11,340 nt of DNA from UBA4615 sp049422085 (GCA_049422085.1 JBMSOD010000086.1:1-11340); one strand, 5' to 3'. Positions 1 through 7,432 are shown, counted from the first letter of the stretch. The notes: a model not told the origin generated them from the sequence alone. Numbers and translations are program-made.

Positions 1-2
1 GC

Positions 3-833
3 CTAGCGCTTCATCGTCGGATCCAGTGCCACCCGCATCGACTCGCCCAGGGTATTGAAGGCGAGCGCGGTGAGCAAAATGGCGATGCCGGGCGGGTACA
101 TGAGCGCCGGGGCGATCTCCATGTTCTGGTAGGCGCGTGCCAGCATCGCGCCCCAGCTCGGCTCGGGCGGCTGAATGCCCAGACCCAGGAAGCTCAGGCT
201 CGCCTCGGCCAGCAAGGCCGCGGCCAGCAGCAGCGTGACCTGCACGATGACCGGCTGAATCGCATTGGGCAGCACATGGCGCCACAGGATGCGGGTATTG
301 CTTGCGCCCAGGCAGCGGGCGGCATCCACATAGGTCTCCTGGCGCACCACCAGCGCCCGCGCGCGCACGAGCCGGGCGATCTGCGGCGAGAACACAATGC
401 CCACCGCGATCATGCTGTTGGTCAGGCCGATGCCTAAAGCGCTGGTGACCGCAATGGCCAGCACGATGGCCGGAAAGGACAGCAGGGCATCGATGATGCG
501 GCTGATGACATCGTCGATCGCGCCGCCCCGAAAGCCCGCCACGATGCCCACCGGCACGCCAATCAGCGTGGCGATGCTCACTGCAAGAAAGCTTGCATAA
601 AGCGTGGACTTGCCGCCATGAATCATGCGGCTAAGGACATCGCGTCCGAGATCATCGACACCCAGCAGGTGTTTGGCACTGGCCTCGGCCAGAGGCACAT
701 CGAGGTTCTGCTGCGTGGGCGAATAGGGCGCAATCCAGGGTGCGGCCAGCGAGAGCGCGAGCAGCAGCAGCAGAAAGCCCAGACTGAAGCTCGCGCGCAG
801 GTCGCTCTTGAGCCAGGAGCCGAGAAAGCGCAT
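3..833 (-). CDS. ABC transporter permease, DppC/OppC type
   Basis: Inner-membrane permease, one half of the transmembrane channel of a peptide/opine/nickel-family ABC importer. The 276-residue protein has the usual family length. A first hydrophobic helix lies at about residues 17-34 (OppC N-terminal domain), followed by the family motif LLGVDDLGRDVLSR at 56-69. The binding-protein-dependent permease domain then has several hydrophobic segments (about 78-100, 117-135, 195-217, 245-262). The EAA-like cytoplasmic loop that docks on the ATPase is at about 169-190 (AARCLGASNTRILWRHVLPN). LSFLGLGIQPPEPSWG at 213-228 is typical of DppC/OppC. The gene starts 2 bp after the stop of the partner permease, so the two are surely co-transcribed. 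The TAG stop lies at 3-5, so any terminator is outside the window. The family is secure; the substrate is not readable. Confidence 0.95.
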   Translation of the reverse strand: MRFLGSWLKSDLRASFSLGFLLLLLALSLAAPWIAPYSPTQQNLDVPLAEASAKHLLGVDDLGRDVLSRMIHGGKSTLYASFLAVSIATLIGVPVGIVAGFRGGAIDDVISRIIDALLSFPAIVLAIAVTSALGIGLTNSMIAVGIVFSPQIARLVRARALVVRQETYVDAARCLGASNTRILWRHVLPNAIQPVIVQVTLLLAAALLAEASLSFLGLGIQPPEPSWGAMLARAYQNMEIAPALMYPPGIAILLTALAFNTLGESMRVALDPTMKR

Positions 834-835
834 GG

Positions 836-1789
836 TCAGCCTATCCTCGGGTCGAGTACGGTGTACAGGATGTCGGCGATGAGGTTCACCGTGATCACCA
901 CCAGCACCATCACGAAGACCACCCCCTGAACCACGGGCAGATCGCGGGTGAGTGCACCGTTGACGATCAGTCCGCCCATGCCGGGGATGGCGAACACCGC
1001 CTCGACCACGACCGTGGCCGCGAGCATGCGGTTAAAGAGCAGCGTGGCCACCGTGATGAGGTTCACGCCGACATTCTTCAGGCCATGCTTCCAGAGGATG
1101 GCCGCAGGTGAGAGCCCCTTGGCATGCAGGGTGCGCACCGGAGGCGAAGACAGGTACTCCACCATGGAGCTGCGCAACTGACGGGAGACCTCGGCCATGC
1201 CGCCACCGGCGAGCGCGAGCGCAGGCAGGATGGCGTGATGCAGGGCCTTGATCGGATCCTGCGCAAGAGCCACCGCGCCCGTGGCCGGGAACCAGCCGTA
1301 CTCGAGCGCGAGCCAGGACACGAGAATCATGGCCAGCCAGAAGTTGGGCACTGCAATGCCCAGTGATGCAATCGAAGTCACGAAACGATCGAGCAGGCTG
1401 TCGGGTCGGCTTGCGGCCAGCATGCCCAGCAGCAAGCCCAGCGTGAGCGCCACCGTCATGGCCAGCAGCACGATCAGCAGGGTGTTGGGAAAGCTGCGTC
1501 CGATCGAGACCACCACCGCTTCGCCCGAAGCGAGGGACTTCGCGAGATCGCCCTGCAGCGCATTGAAGAGCCAGCTGCCGTACTGAACCAGGAAAGGCCG
1601 ATCCAGGCCATAAAGCGCCCGGATCTCGGCAATCCGCGCCTCGGTGGCATTCTCGCCAGCCAGCGTGATGGCAATGTCGCCTGGCATGAGCTTGAGCAGC
1701 CCGAACACCACCAGGGTGGCCAGCACCAGCACCGGCACCGCCTGAATGAGGCGGCGCCGAATCACGCGACGACGGGCTGCGGTCAGCAT
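836..1789 (-). CDS. ABC transporter permease, DppB/OppB type
   Basis: Inner-membrane permease that pairs with the DppC-type protein to form the channel. The 317-residue length is normal for DppB. It has a positively charged N-terminus (RRRVIRRRL), a first membrane helix at about 15-34 followed by the conserved LMPGD motif (34-38), and the family feature YGLDRPFLVQYGSW at 60-73. Further hydrophobic segments lie at about 101-125, 138-162, 184-198, 243-264 and 285-309. The EAA-like ATPase-docking loop is at about 219-240 (AKGLSPAAILWKHGLKNV), and FAIPGMGGL at 266-274 is a family hallmark. The ATG lies 4 bp after the binding-protein stop. No strong ribosome-binding site is seen, so translation probably depends on coupling to the upstream gene. 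The next in-frame Met (residue 35) would remove the first helix, so the first ATG is preferred. Confidence 0.95.
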   Translation of the reverse strand: MLTAARRRVIRRRLIQAVPVLVLATLVVFGLLKLMPGDIAITLAGENATEARIAEIRALYGLDRPFLVQYGSWLFNALQGDLAKSLASGEAVVVSIGRSFPNTLLIVLLAMTVALTLGLLLGMLAASRPDSLLDRFVTSIASLGIAVPNFWLAMILVSWLALEYGWFPATGAVALAQDPIKALHHAILPALALAGGGMAEVSRQLRSSMVEYLSSPPVRTLHAKGLSPAAILWKHGLKNVGVNLITVATLLFNRMLAATVVVEAVFAIPGMGGLIVNGALTRDLPVVQGVVFVMVLVVITVNLIADILYTVLDPRIG

Positions 1790-1793
1790 GGGC

Positions 1794-3371
1794 TCAGCTC
1801 ATCGACAGGAACTCGTACTTGGGCTTGCCCAGCAGGTTGGGCTTGTAGCCATGCACCTTCTTGTGGATGGCGTTGAACTCCAGCGTGAAAGCCAGCGGCG
1901 CGACCAGGGCCTGCTCCATCACGATGCGCTGCAGCTTCGAGAACACCTGCTTGCGCACCTCGAGGTTTTCGCTCGCACGGCTCTCCTGCAGAAGTTGCTG
2001 TAGCTCGGCCGAGACTTCCACCCGGCCCGCATTGAAGTAGGCATCCTTGGCATACATGAGGCCGTAGGTCATGGCCGGGTCGGGGCGGCCGGTCCAGGCC
2101 GACAGCAGCAGATCGAACTTCTTCTCGTTGCCAAAGAACTGTCCGCTGATCTCAGGAATGGAGCCTCGGATGAAGTTGAGCTTGATGCCCACCTTGCCGA
2201 GCTGCTCCTGAATGATCTCGCCCCGACGCACCGAGTCCTGGTCGGTGTAGCTGCCCACGGTGAGCTCAAAGCCGCTGCCCAGGCCCGCCTCCTGAAGCAG
2301 TGCCCGGGCCTTGGCCGGATCATGCGGATAGAGGTTGGCCAGTGCGGGTTCGTAGGCCCAATGCGACTTGGGCAGCTGCATGGCCGCGGACTCACCCATG
2401 CCCGAGAGCGCCACCTTCACGAAGGCGTCGCGATCCAGCGCGAAGTTGATCGCCTGACGCACCTTCACGTTGTCCAGATGCTTCTTGGCCAGATTGATGT
2501 AAACCTGCAGACAATAGAGCGTGGGCCCGGTGACCAGCTCCAGGTCCTTGGCCTTGTCGATGATGGGCTTCAGGCGCGGGGGCAGGCCATAGGCCATGTC
2601 ATTCTGGCCCGCCACCACCGAGCGCAGGCCGGTGGCCAGTTCGGTGATGATGGAAAATTCAATGCCATCAAGAAAGCCTCGAACCGTGCGCCAGTACTTG
2701 TCGTAGCGGGTCACCACGATCTTCTGGTTATCGGCCCAGCTCACAAACTTCCAGGGGCCGGCACCCACCGGCTTTCGGTCGTGTTCATTGCCAAGCGCCT
2801 TGGCGGCGGTCGGCGAGACCATCATGCCGGCCCGGTCGGACAGAATGGCAGGCAGTGCCGAATCGGGACGGGCAAGATTGACCTTGACCTGCAAGGGCCC
2901 GGTCACCTCGACCGATGCGATCGAAGACAGATCGGCCTTGATGTTGGAACGCTGCTCGGTGCGTCCCCGGTCGAGATTGAACTTGACCGCCTGCGCATCA
3001 CAGGGCGTACCGTCATGAAAGGTGATGCCCGGCTTCAGGGTCAGCACCATGGTCTTCGGATCGGAATAGGCCCAGCTCGCCATGCCCGGGACTGGCTTGA
3101 GGGTGGCGTAGTCCCACTCGACCAGGGTGTCGTACAGCGTCCAGAGATAGGTGTGGTCGGATCCCGCACCGCCGGTGGCCGGATCCAGGCTCGAAGGATT
3201 GGCCGTGCCCGAGACCTTGAGCACACCGCCCCGCTTGGGTGCGCCCTGGGCCATTGCGGACAAGGGTCCGGCGGCCAGAGCGGCGCCGCTGGCACCGGCG
3301 AGGAGTTCGAGCCAGGCCCGTCGGGACAGGGGGGCGCCAGTCAGATCCAGGGTGGGGTTGGAATCATTCAT
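1794..3371 (-). CDS. Periplasmic solute-binding protein of the peptide ABC importer (SBP family 5), Tat-type signal
   Basis: Captures the solute in the periplasm and delivers it to the permease pair. I chose the ATG at 3371 (525 aa) because GGAG lies 6 bases upstream; an upstream in-frame ATG at 3410 adds 13 residues but has no ribosome-binding site. The N-terminus has LSRRAWLELL at 15-24, a hydrophobic stretch and an SAMA|QG-like cleavage site after residue 41. This looks like a twin-arginine (Tat) signal, with no lipobox Cys. The mature part shows SBP_bac_5 hallmarks: SSLDPATGG near 60-68, TLKPGITFHDGTP near 111-123, and PVGAGPWKFVSW at 201-212. Length is normal for the family. The gene sits between the ATPase and permease genes, 4 bp before the first permease. 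Dipeptides, oligopeptides, opines, glutathione or nickel are all possible ligands; the sequence alone does not decide. Confidence 0.94.
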   Translation of the reverse strand: MNDSNPTLDLTGAPLSRRAWLELLAGASGAALAAGPLSAMAQGAPKRGGVLKVSGTANPSSLDPATGGAGSDHTYLWTLYDTLVEWDYATLKPVPGMASWAYSDPKTMVLTLKPGITFHDGTPCDAQAVKFNLDRGRTEQRSNIKADLSSIASVEVTGPLQVKVNLARPDSALPAILSDRAGMMVSPTAAKALGNEHDRKPVGAGPWKFVSWADNQKIVVTRYDKYWRTVRGFLDGIEFSIITELATGLRSVVAGQNDMAYGLPPRLKPIIDKAKDLELVTGPTLYCLQVYINLAKKHLDNVKVRQAINFALDRDAFVKVALSGMGESAAMQLPKSHWAYEPALANLYPHDPAKARALLQEAGLGSGFELTVGSYTDQDSVRRGEIIQEQLGKVGIKLNFIRGSIPEISGQFFGNEKKFDLLLSAWTGRPDPAMTYGLMYAKDAYFNAGRVEVSAELQQLLQESRASENLEVRKQVFSKLQRIVMEQALVAPLAFTLEFNAIHKKVHGYKPNLLGKPKYEFLSMS

Positions 3372-3426
3372 CGAGGTCTCCGGAAGTTGGGCTACAGGGC
3401 GAGGCGACATGAGGTGGTTTCAATCA

Positions 3427-3459
3427 GGTCAAGGCTGGGTCAAGGCCGGGTCAGGGCAT
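3427..3459. repeat. Three tandem copies of an 11-bp unit in the gap upstream of the binding-protein gene
   Basis: The units are GGTCAAGGCTG (3427-3437), GGTCAAGGCCG (3438-3448) and GGTCAGGGCAT (3449-3459), directly abutting with no spacer. The first two differ at one position and the third shares 8 of 11 bases with the second. They lie in the 95-bp gap between the ATPase F stop (3467) and the binding-protein start (3371), the only sizeable gap inside the transporter operon. On the operon's strand two copies present TTGACC, which resembles a sigma-70 -35 element, but I found no convincing -10 at normal spacing. Eleven bases is about one helical turn, so the units would face the same side of the DNA. 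A protein-binding site is possible; chance duplication is equally possible. Confidence 0.6.
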
Positions 3460-3466
3460 GCAAGCT

Positions 3467-4492
3467 TCAGGGAGGCCCCGCAGGCGTGGCGTAGTGGCAG
3501 GCCACGAAGTGGCCGGGTCGAAGCTCGCGCCACTCGGGCTCGCGGCTGGCGCAATCGGTCTGCGCATGTCGGCAGCGCGTGCGAAAGCGGCAACCCGAAG
3601 GCGGATCGATCGGACTCGGAATTTCGCCTTCGAGCACGATGCGCTGGGTGGTGCGCAGATGCGAGGGCAGAGCGATCGGTTCGGCCGACATGAGGGCCCG
3701 CGTGTAGGGGTGCAGCGGCGCCTCATTGATGGCCTCGGTGGGGCCAAGCTCCACAAAGCGGCCCAGATAGGTCACCGCGACCCGGTCGCTCACATGGGCC
3801 ACCACCGACAGGTCGTGCGTGATGAAGACATAGGTCAGACCGAAATCGCGCTGCAGCTCGGCAAAGAGGTTGAGCACATCACCCCGGATCGAGACATCGA
3901 GCGCCGCCACCACCTCATCACACACGATGAGCTTCGGACGCAGGGTAAGCACGCGGGCAATGTTCACCCGCTGCTTCTGACCGCCCGAGAGCATGTGCGG
4001 ATAACGGCGGGCGTACTCCGATGCGATGCCTACCCGGCTCAGGGCCTCGATGGCCCGGGCCTCGCGTTCATCACGCGACAGGCCACCCTGAATCTCGAGA
4101 GGCTCGCACACGCTGTCCAGAATGGTCTGCCGCGGATTGAGTGCGGCACTCGGATCCTGAAACACGATCTGGTAGGCACGGCGGGCCTCGCGCAGGCGGG
4201 ACGCGCTCAGGGCGGCCAGGTTTTGGCCGTCGTGAAGCAAGGTGCCTGCGGTCGGCTTGAGCAGGCTGACCAGCGCGCGCCCGATCGTGGTCTTGCCCGA
4301 GCCCGATTCGCCAATCACGCCGAAGGTTTCGCCGGCCTGGACGTCAAAGCTCACGCCATCGACAGCCTTGACGGTCACACCCTGCTCGCGCGTGGCGAAG
4401 TGGATCTTGAGGTCCTGGACCCGAAGCAGCGGGGGCGCTGGTACGTGGGCAGAGGTCGCGCCGGATTCAGAGAGGACTGCGCCGCCGCTCAT
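3467..4492 (-). CDS. ABC transporter ATP-binding protein, DppF/OppF type
   Basis: Cytoplasmic ATPase that, with the DppD-type partner, powers solute import. In the 341-residue protein the Walker A motif GESGSGKT is at 61-68, the Q-loop Gln at 112 (VFQDPSAALNP), the signature LSGGQ at 168-172, Walker B LIVCDE at 188-193 with D-loop ALDVS at 197-201, and the H-loop His at 226 (ITHD). All catalytic residues are present. The C-terminal oligopeptide-transporter domain (about 245-335) contains HPYTRAL and four cysteines, C301, C307, C314 and C332, in the pattern known in some DppD/OppF proteins to bind a [4Fe-4S] cluster. The start overlaps the upstream ATPase stop by 4 bp (ATGA), so translation is coupled. 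The first 20 residues are low-complexity and are not part of the NBD core. Confidence 0.95.
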   Translation of the reverse strand: MSGGAVLSESGATSAHVPAPPLLRVQDLKIHFATREQGVTVKAVDGVSFDVQAGETFGVIGESGSGKTTIGRALVSLLKPTAGTLLHDGQNLAALSASRLREARRAYQIVFQDPSAALNPRQTILDSVCEPLEIQGGLSRDEREARAIEALSRVGIASEYARRYPHMLSGGQKQRVNIARVLTLRPKLIVCDEVVAALDVSIRGDVLNLFAELQRDFGLTYVFITHDLSVVAHVSDRVAVTYLGRFVELGPTEAINEAPLHPYTRALMSAEPIALPSHLRTTQRIVLEGEIPSPIDPPSGCRFRTRCRHAQTDCASREPEWRELRPGHFVACHYATPAGPP

Positions 4493-5466
4493 GCCACGGC
4501 CCCCGGCAACTGCAACTCAGCCGCGCGCGAACAGCGCACGCTGCGACCCGGGGCAATACCGGCCAGTACCTGTTCGCCATCGCAGCCCGCGGCCGCGTAC
4601 GGACAGCGCGCACGAAAGCGGCATCCGGCCGGCATTTCGGACGGCAGCGGCACGCGACCCGGGATCGAGGGCAGCACAGCCTTGCGCTGCGCGAGCCGAG
4701 GCAAGGAGCGCAAGAGCCCCGAGGTATAGGGATGGCGGGGCCGCATCAGGGCCTCGTCGGTGGGCGCATCTTCAACCACCTCACCGGCATACATGGTGAC
4801 CATGCGGGTGCAGACCTCGGCCACCACGCCCAGATCGTGCGTGATGAACATGAGGGCGGTACCCTGCGTGCTGCTCAGCTCAAGCAGCAGATCGGTGATC
4901 TGCGCCTGCACGGTCACATCGAGGGCCGTCGTGGGTTCATCGGCAATCAGCAGGCGAGGCTCGCAGATCAGCGCCATGGCAATCATCACGCGCTGGCGCA
5001 TGCCGCCGGAGAGCTGATGCGGATACTCGTCATGTCGACGTGCGGGCAACGGTATGCCGACACGGGCCAGAGACTCGATGACCCGCTCGCGGGCCTGCGT
5101 GCGGCTCACTGGAAAATGCTGACGATAGGCCTCGCCGATCTGCTCGCCGATGGTAAAGACCGGATCGAGCGCGGTCATGGGCTCCTGGAAGATCATGCCG
5201 ATCTTGCGGCCGCGCACGGCCCTCATCTGATCGGGGCTCATGCGGTTGAGGTCGTCACCATCAAAGAGGATCTCGCCCTGCACCCGACTGTGCCGACGGG
5301 GCAGCAGCCCGAGGATGGACAGCCCGGTGACCGACTTGCCGCAGCCGCTCTCGCCCACCACGCCCAGACGTTCGCCAGGCGCAATAGAGAAGCTCACATC
5401 GCGTGTGACGGGCGTAAAACCCGCTGGCGATGCGAAGGCAATCGACAGGCCCCGTACCTCAAGCAC
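4489..5466 (-). CDS. ABC transporter ATP-binding protein, DppD/OppD type; first gene of the transporter operon
   Basis: Cytoplasmic ATPase of the importer. The start is GTG at 5466 with a strong GGGGAG ribosome-binding site 5 bases upstream, giving 325 residues (normal length). Motifs: Walker A GESGCGKS 38-45, Q-loop Q94 (IFQEPMTALDP), signature LSGGM 152-156, Walker B LLIADE 172-177, TTALDVTVQAQ 179-189, H-loop H210. The C-terminal oligopeptide-transporter domain has HPYTSGL and cysteines C282, C288, C295 and C312, the same spacing pattern as in the partner ATPase and a possible Fe-S site. Placing both ATPases ahead of the binding protein gives the order D-F-SBP-B-C rather than the E. coli dpp order (SBP first). 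The promoter should lie in 5467-5609, shared with the divergent MDR gene, but I could not identify a convincing -35/-10 pair there. Confidence 0.95.
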   Translation of the reverse strand: MLEVRGLSIAFASPAGFTPVTRDVSFSIAPGERLGVVGESGCGKSVTGLSILGLLPRRHSRVQGEILFDGDDLNRMSPDQMRAVRGRKIGMIFQEPMTALDPVFTIGEQIGEAYRQHFPVSRTQARERVIESLARVGIPLPARRHDEYPHQLSGGMRQRVMIAMALICEPRLLIADEPTTALDVTVQAQITDLLLELSSTQGTALMFITHDLGVVAEVCTRMVTMYAGEVVEDAPTDEALMRPRHPYTSGLLRSLPRLAQRKAVLPSIPGRVPLPSEMPAGCRFRARCPYAAAGCDGEQVLAGIAPGRSVRCSRAAELQLPGAVA

Positions 5467-5609
5467 GGTGTCTCCCCGGAATCGTTATGAGGGTCATGCT
5501 AGCGCGGATTGCGTCGGGCGGCCATCGCGGTCTCGGTCGATGCGGGGCGCGCCGACGTTTTTGAAACCTGCACAGGCGGGCCGGAAAGCCTGCTGTTACC
5601 CTGCAGCCC

Positions 5610-6590
5610 ATGAACACCATGCTTGCAGCCGTGGCCGTTCCGGGCCCCGAAGGTGCGGTCATCGAACTGCGCGAAATGCCCGTGCCCCAGCCCGGGGCAG
5701 GCGAAGTGCTGATCCGGGTGCGGGCCGCCGGTCTGAACCGGGGCGAGCAGGTCGGGCTGGCCGCGTTTCGCACGGGCTCGCCGCGCATCATGGGCATCGA
5801 ATGTGCGGGCGAGATCGCCGCGCTCGGACCGGGTGTCGAAGGCCTCAAGGAGGGCGATGCCGTGCTGGCCCGCGGGGCCGCCATGCATGCAGGCTATGCG
5901 CGGGTCGACGCCCGACTGGTCATGCGCAAGCCGGCCCGTCTGTCCTGGGCCCAGGGCGCCTGTTTTCCAAACTCCTTTACCACCGCGCACGATGCGCTGA
6001 TCACCCATGGGCAGTTGCGCGCCGGTCAGACCGCGCTCATCAATGCAGCCTCATCGGGCGTGGGCATGGCCGGCATCCAGATTGCCCGATGGGCGGGGGC
6101 AAGCACTGTGATTGCCACCTCGCGCTCGGCCGACAAGTTGCGCGCGCTGGTGCCGATGGGCATCACGCATCCGGTGGTGGGCGGCAAGCCCTCCTGGATC
6201 GATGCGGTCATGGCGGTCACCCATGGCCGTGGGGTGGATGTTCTGGCCGACTGTATTGGTGCCTCGGTGTTCGAGGACAACCTCAAGGTCATGGCCCTGG
6301 AGGGTCGTCTGGTGAATATCGGTCGCCTCGGCGGCAAGGCGGCGAGCATCGATCTGGACTTTCTTGCACTGCGGCGTATCAGCGTCATCGGCGTCACCTT
6401 CCGCACGCGCACCGCAGAGGAAACCATCGCGTGCGTGCAGGCCTGTGCCCGTGATCTGCTCGACCCGATCGAGGCCGGCGAGATCACGCCGGTGGTCGAC
6501 CGCAGTTTTGCACTGGCTCAGGCGGCGCAGGCCGCCCAGCACCTGATGAGCGATTCGCAGGTCGGCAAGATCGCCCTGGAGATGACATGA
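5610..6590 (+). CDS. Zinc-independent MDR oxidoreductase, quinone-oxidoreductase-like
   Basis: Medium-chain dehydrogenase/reductase expected to use NADPH to reduce a quinone, enone or enoyl-type carbonyl substrate in the cytoplasm. In 326 residues the N-terminal GroES-like domain contains EVLIRVRAAGLNRGE (32-46), matching the GLNRxE/D region of quinone oxidoreductases, and GIECAGEI (62-69). The Rossmann domain has AASSGVGMAGIQIAR at 146-160 as the dinucleotide-binding loop and SRSADKL at 171-177, where Arg/Ser after strand 2 favour NADPH. Further conserved parts are GVDVLADCIG (208-217) and EGRLVNIGRLGG (231-242). The catalytic zinc ligands and the four-Cys structural zinc lobe of alcohol dehydrogenases are absent, consistent with the zinc-free subgroup. 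No clear Shine-Dalgarno precedes the ATG; a second ATG lies three codons on. The stop overlaps the next gene's start. Confidence 0.9.
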   Translation: MNTMLAAVAVPGPEGAVIELREMPVPQPGAGEVLIRVRAAGLNRGEQVGLAAFRTGSPRIMGIECAGEIAALGPGVEGLKEGDAVLARGAAMHAGYARVDARLVMRKPARLSWAQGACFPNSFTTAHDALITHGQLRAGQTALINAASSGVGMAGIQIARWAGASTVIATSRSADKLRALVPMGITHPVVGGKPSWIDAVMAVTHGRGVDVLADCIGASVFEDNLKVMALEGRLVNIGRLGGKAASIDLDFLALRRISVIGVTFRTRTAEETIACVQACARDLLDPIEAGEITPVVDRSFALAQAAQAAQHLMSDSQVGKIALEMT

Positions 6591-7378
6591 AGATTCGTCC
6601 CCTCACGCCCAGCATCGGCGCGCGCATTGAAGGCGTGAAGCTCGGCGCCCTTGACGCCGACACCTTCGGGCAGATCAAGGCCGCCTTCCTGCAGCATTGC
6701 ATGCTGGTCTTTCCGGGGCAGTGTCTGCAGCCCGACGATCACTTCGCATTCGCACGGCTCTGGGGCGAGATCGCGGTCACGCCGATGCTCACCTATGCAG
6801 ATGGCTATCCCGGCATGCTGCAGCTCACCAATCCGGGCAAGGCCGATGCCATCACTGAAAACTGGCACTACGACTCCACCTTCATCCCGGCCCCCCATGC
6901 ACTCACGATCCTGGCCGCGCAGCAGATGCCCGAGGCTGGGGGAGACACCATGTGGTGCAACCAGTATCTGGCCTACGAGGCGCTGTCAGAAGGCATGAAA
7001 CGGTTGCTGCAGGGGGTGCGCGCGAAGTTCACAGGCACCCGCATCGCGCGCAAGACCGGGACCACCGGCGAGCCGCCCAGCGCGTTTCATCCGGTGGTGC
7101 GCACGCATCCTGAGACCGGACGCAAGGCCCTGTTCATCGGCCATCCGGGCGATACCGTGCCGCATCTCGAAGGCATGACCGAAGCCGAGAGCCGGCCCCT
7201 GCTCGACTTCCTGTACCAGCACTCGCCCTCGCCCGATCGCACAGTGAGGCACATGTGGCAGCCGGGTGATGTGGTGATGTGGGACAACCGCTGCACCATG
7301 CACTATGCGGTGCATGACTATGGCGAGGCGGTCCGCAACCTGAACCGCATCACCATCAAGGGCACCGTGCCCTTCTGA
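6587..7378 (+). CDS. TauD/TfdA-family Fe(II)/2-oxoglutarate-dependent dioxygenase
   Basis: Non-heme iron oxygenase expected to hydroxylate a small, probably acidic substrate while converting 2-oxoglutarate and O2 to succinate and CO2. The 263 residues are close to TauD length. The iron triad is visible: H94 and D96 in NWHYDSTF, and H239 in DNRCTMHYAVHDY. Compared with E. coli TauD (H99, D101, T126, H255, R266, R270) the spacings match exactly: T121 (in GGDT) lies 27 residues after the first His, and R250 and R254 lie 11 and 15 after the distal His. R250 should hold 2-oxoglutarate. R254 corresponds to the Arg that holds taurine's sulfonate, so an anionic substrate is plausible. The ATG overlaps the MDR stop (ATGA), with GGAG 5 bases upstream. 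Taurine, aryloxyacetates, alkyl sulfates or a carboxylate are all possible substrates. Confidence 0.93.
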   Translation: MKIRPLTPSIGARIEGVKLGALDADTFGQIKAAFLQHCMLVFPGQCLQPDDHFAFARLWGEIAVTPMLTYADGYPGMLQLTNPGKADAITENWHYDSTFIPAPHALTILAAQQMPEAGGDTMWCNQYLAYEALSEGMKRLLQGVRAKFTGTRIARKTGTTGEPPSAFHPVVRTHPETGRKALFIGHPGDTVPHLEGMTEAESRPLLDFLYQHSPSPDRTVRHMWQPGDVVMWDNRCTMHYAVHDYGEAVRNLNRITIKGTVPF

Positions 7379-7386
7379 TCGGCCCC

Positions 7387-7415
7387 GGCCTCGTGCCCTG
7401 ACGGGCGACAAGGCC
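7387..7415. terminator. Candidate hairpin between convergent genes
   Basis: GGCCT (7387-7391) pairs with AGGCC (7411-7415), and GCCC (7395-7398) pairs with GGGC (7403-7406) around a TGAC loop, separated by a small internal loop. It sits 9 bases after the dioxygenase stop and about 17 bases beyond the acyl-CoA dehydrogenase stop, so it could act for both convergent transcripts. Neither side has a T-tract, so it is not a classic intrinsic terminator. The location is its main support. Confidence 0.35.
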
Positions 7416-7432
7416 GAAGCCTGATCGCCGGC

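Noticed and set aside
3455..3467. GGCATGCAAGCTT, identical to part of a pUC polylinker, hinting at vector sequence
   Set aside because: Only 13 bases match. The flanks do not continue the polylinker and the match runs into the natural stop codon of the ATPase gene, so it is coincidence.
2322..3494. Plus-strand reading frame of 390 codons antisense to the binding-protein gene
   Set aside because: Shadow frame of a well-supported gene. No recognisable motif and a composition typical of antisense GC-rich DNA.
3467..4492. Val in place of Pro in the Walker B region (CDEVVAALD) as a sign of a degenerate ATPase
   Set aside because: DppF/OppF-type ATPases often have this variation. The catalytic Asp, Glu, D-loop and His are intact.
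3458..4729. Long plus-strand reading frame of 423 codons, antisense to the two ATPase genes
   Set aside because: It lies entirely opposite genes with complete ABC ATPase motifs. Its composition (many Arg, His, Gly) is typical of GC-rich shadow frames and it shows no domain.
4732..5490. Plus-strand reading frame of 252 codons antisense to ATPase D
   Set aside because: Same reason: His- and Arg-rich antisense translation of a conserved ATPase.
5561..5599. TTGAAA (5561-5566) with TGTTAC (5594-5599) as a promoter for the MDR gene
   Set aside because: Spacing is 27 bases and the -10 match is poor. No supported promoter could be assigned in 5467-5609 on either strand.
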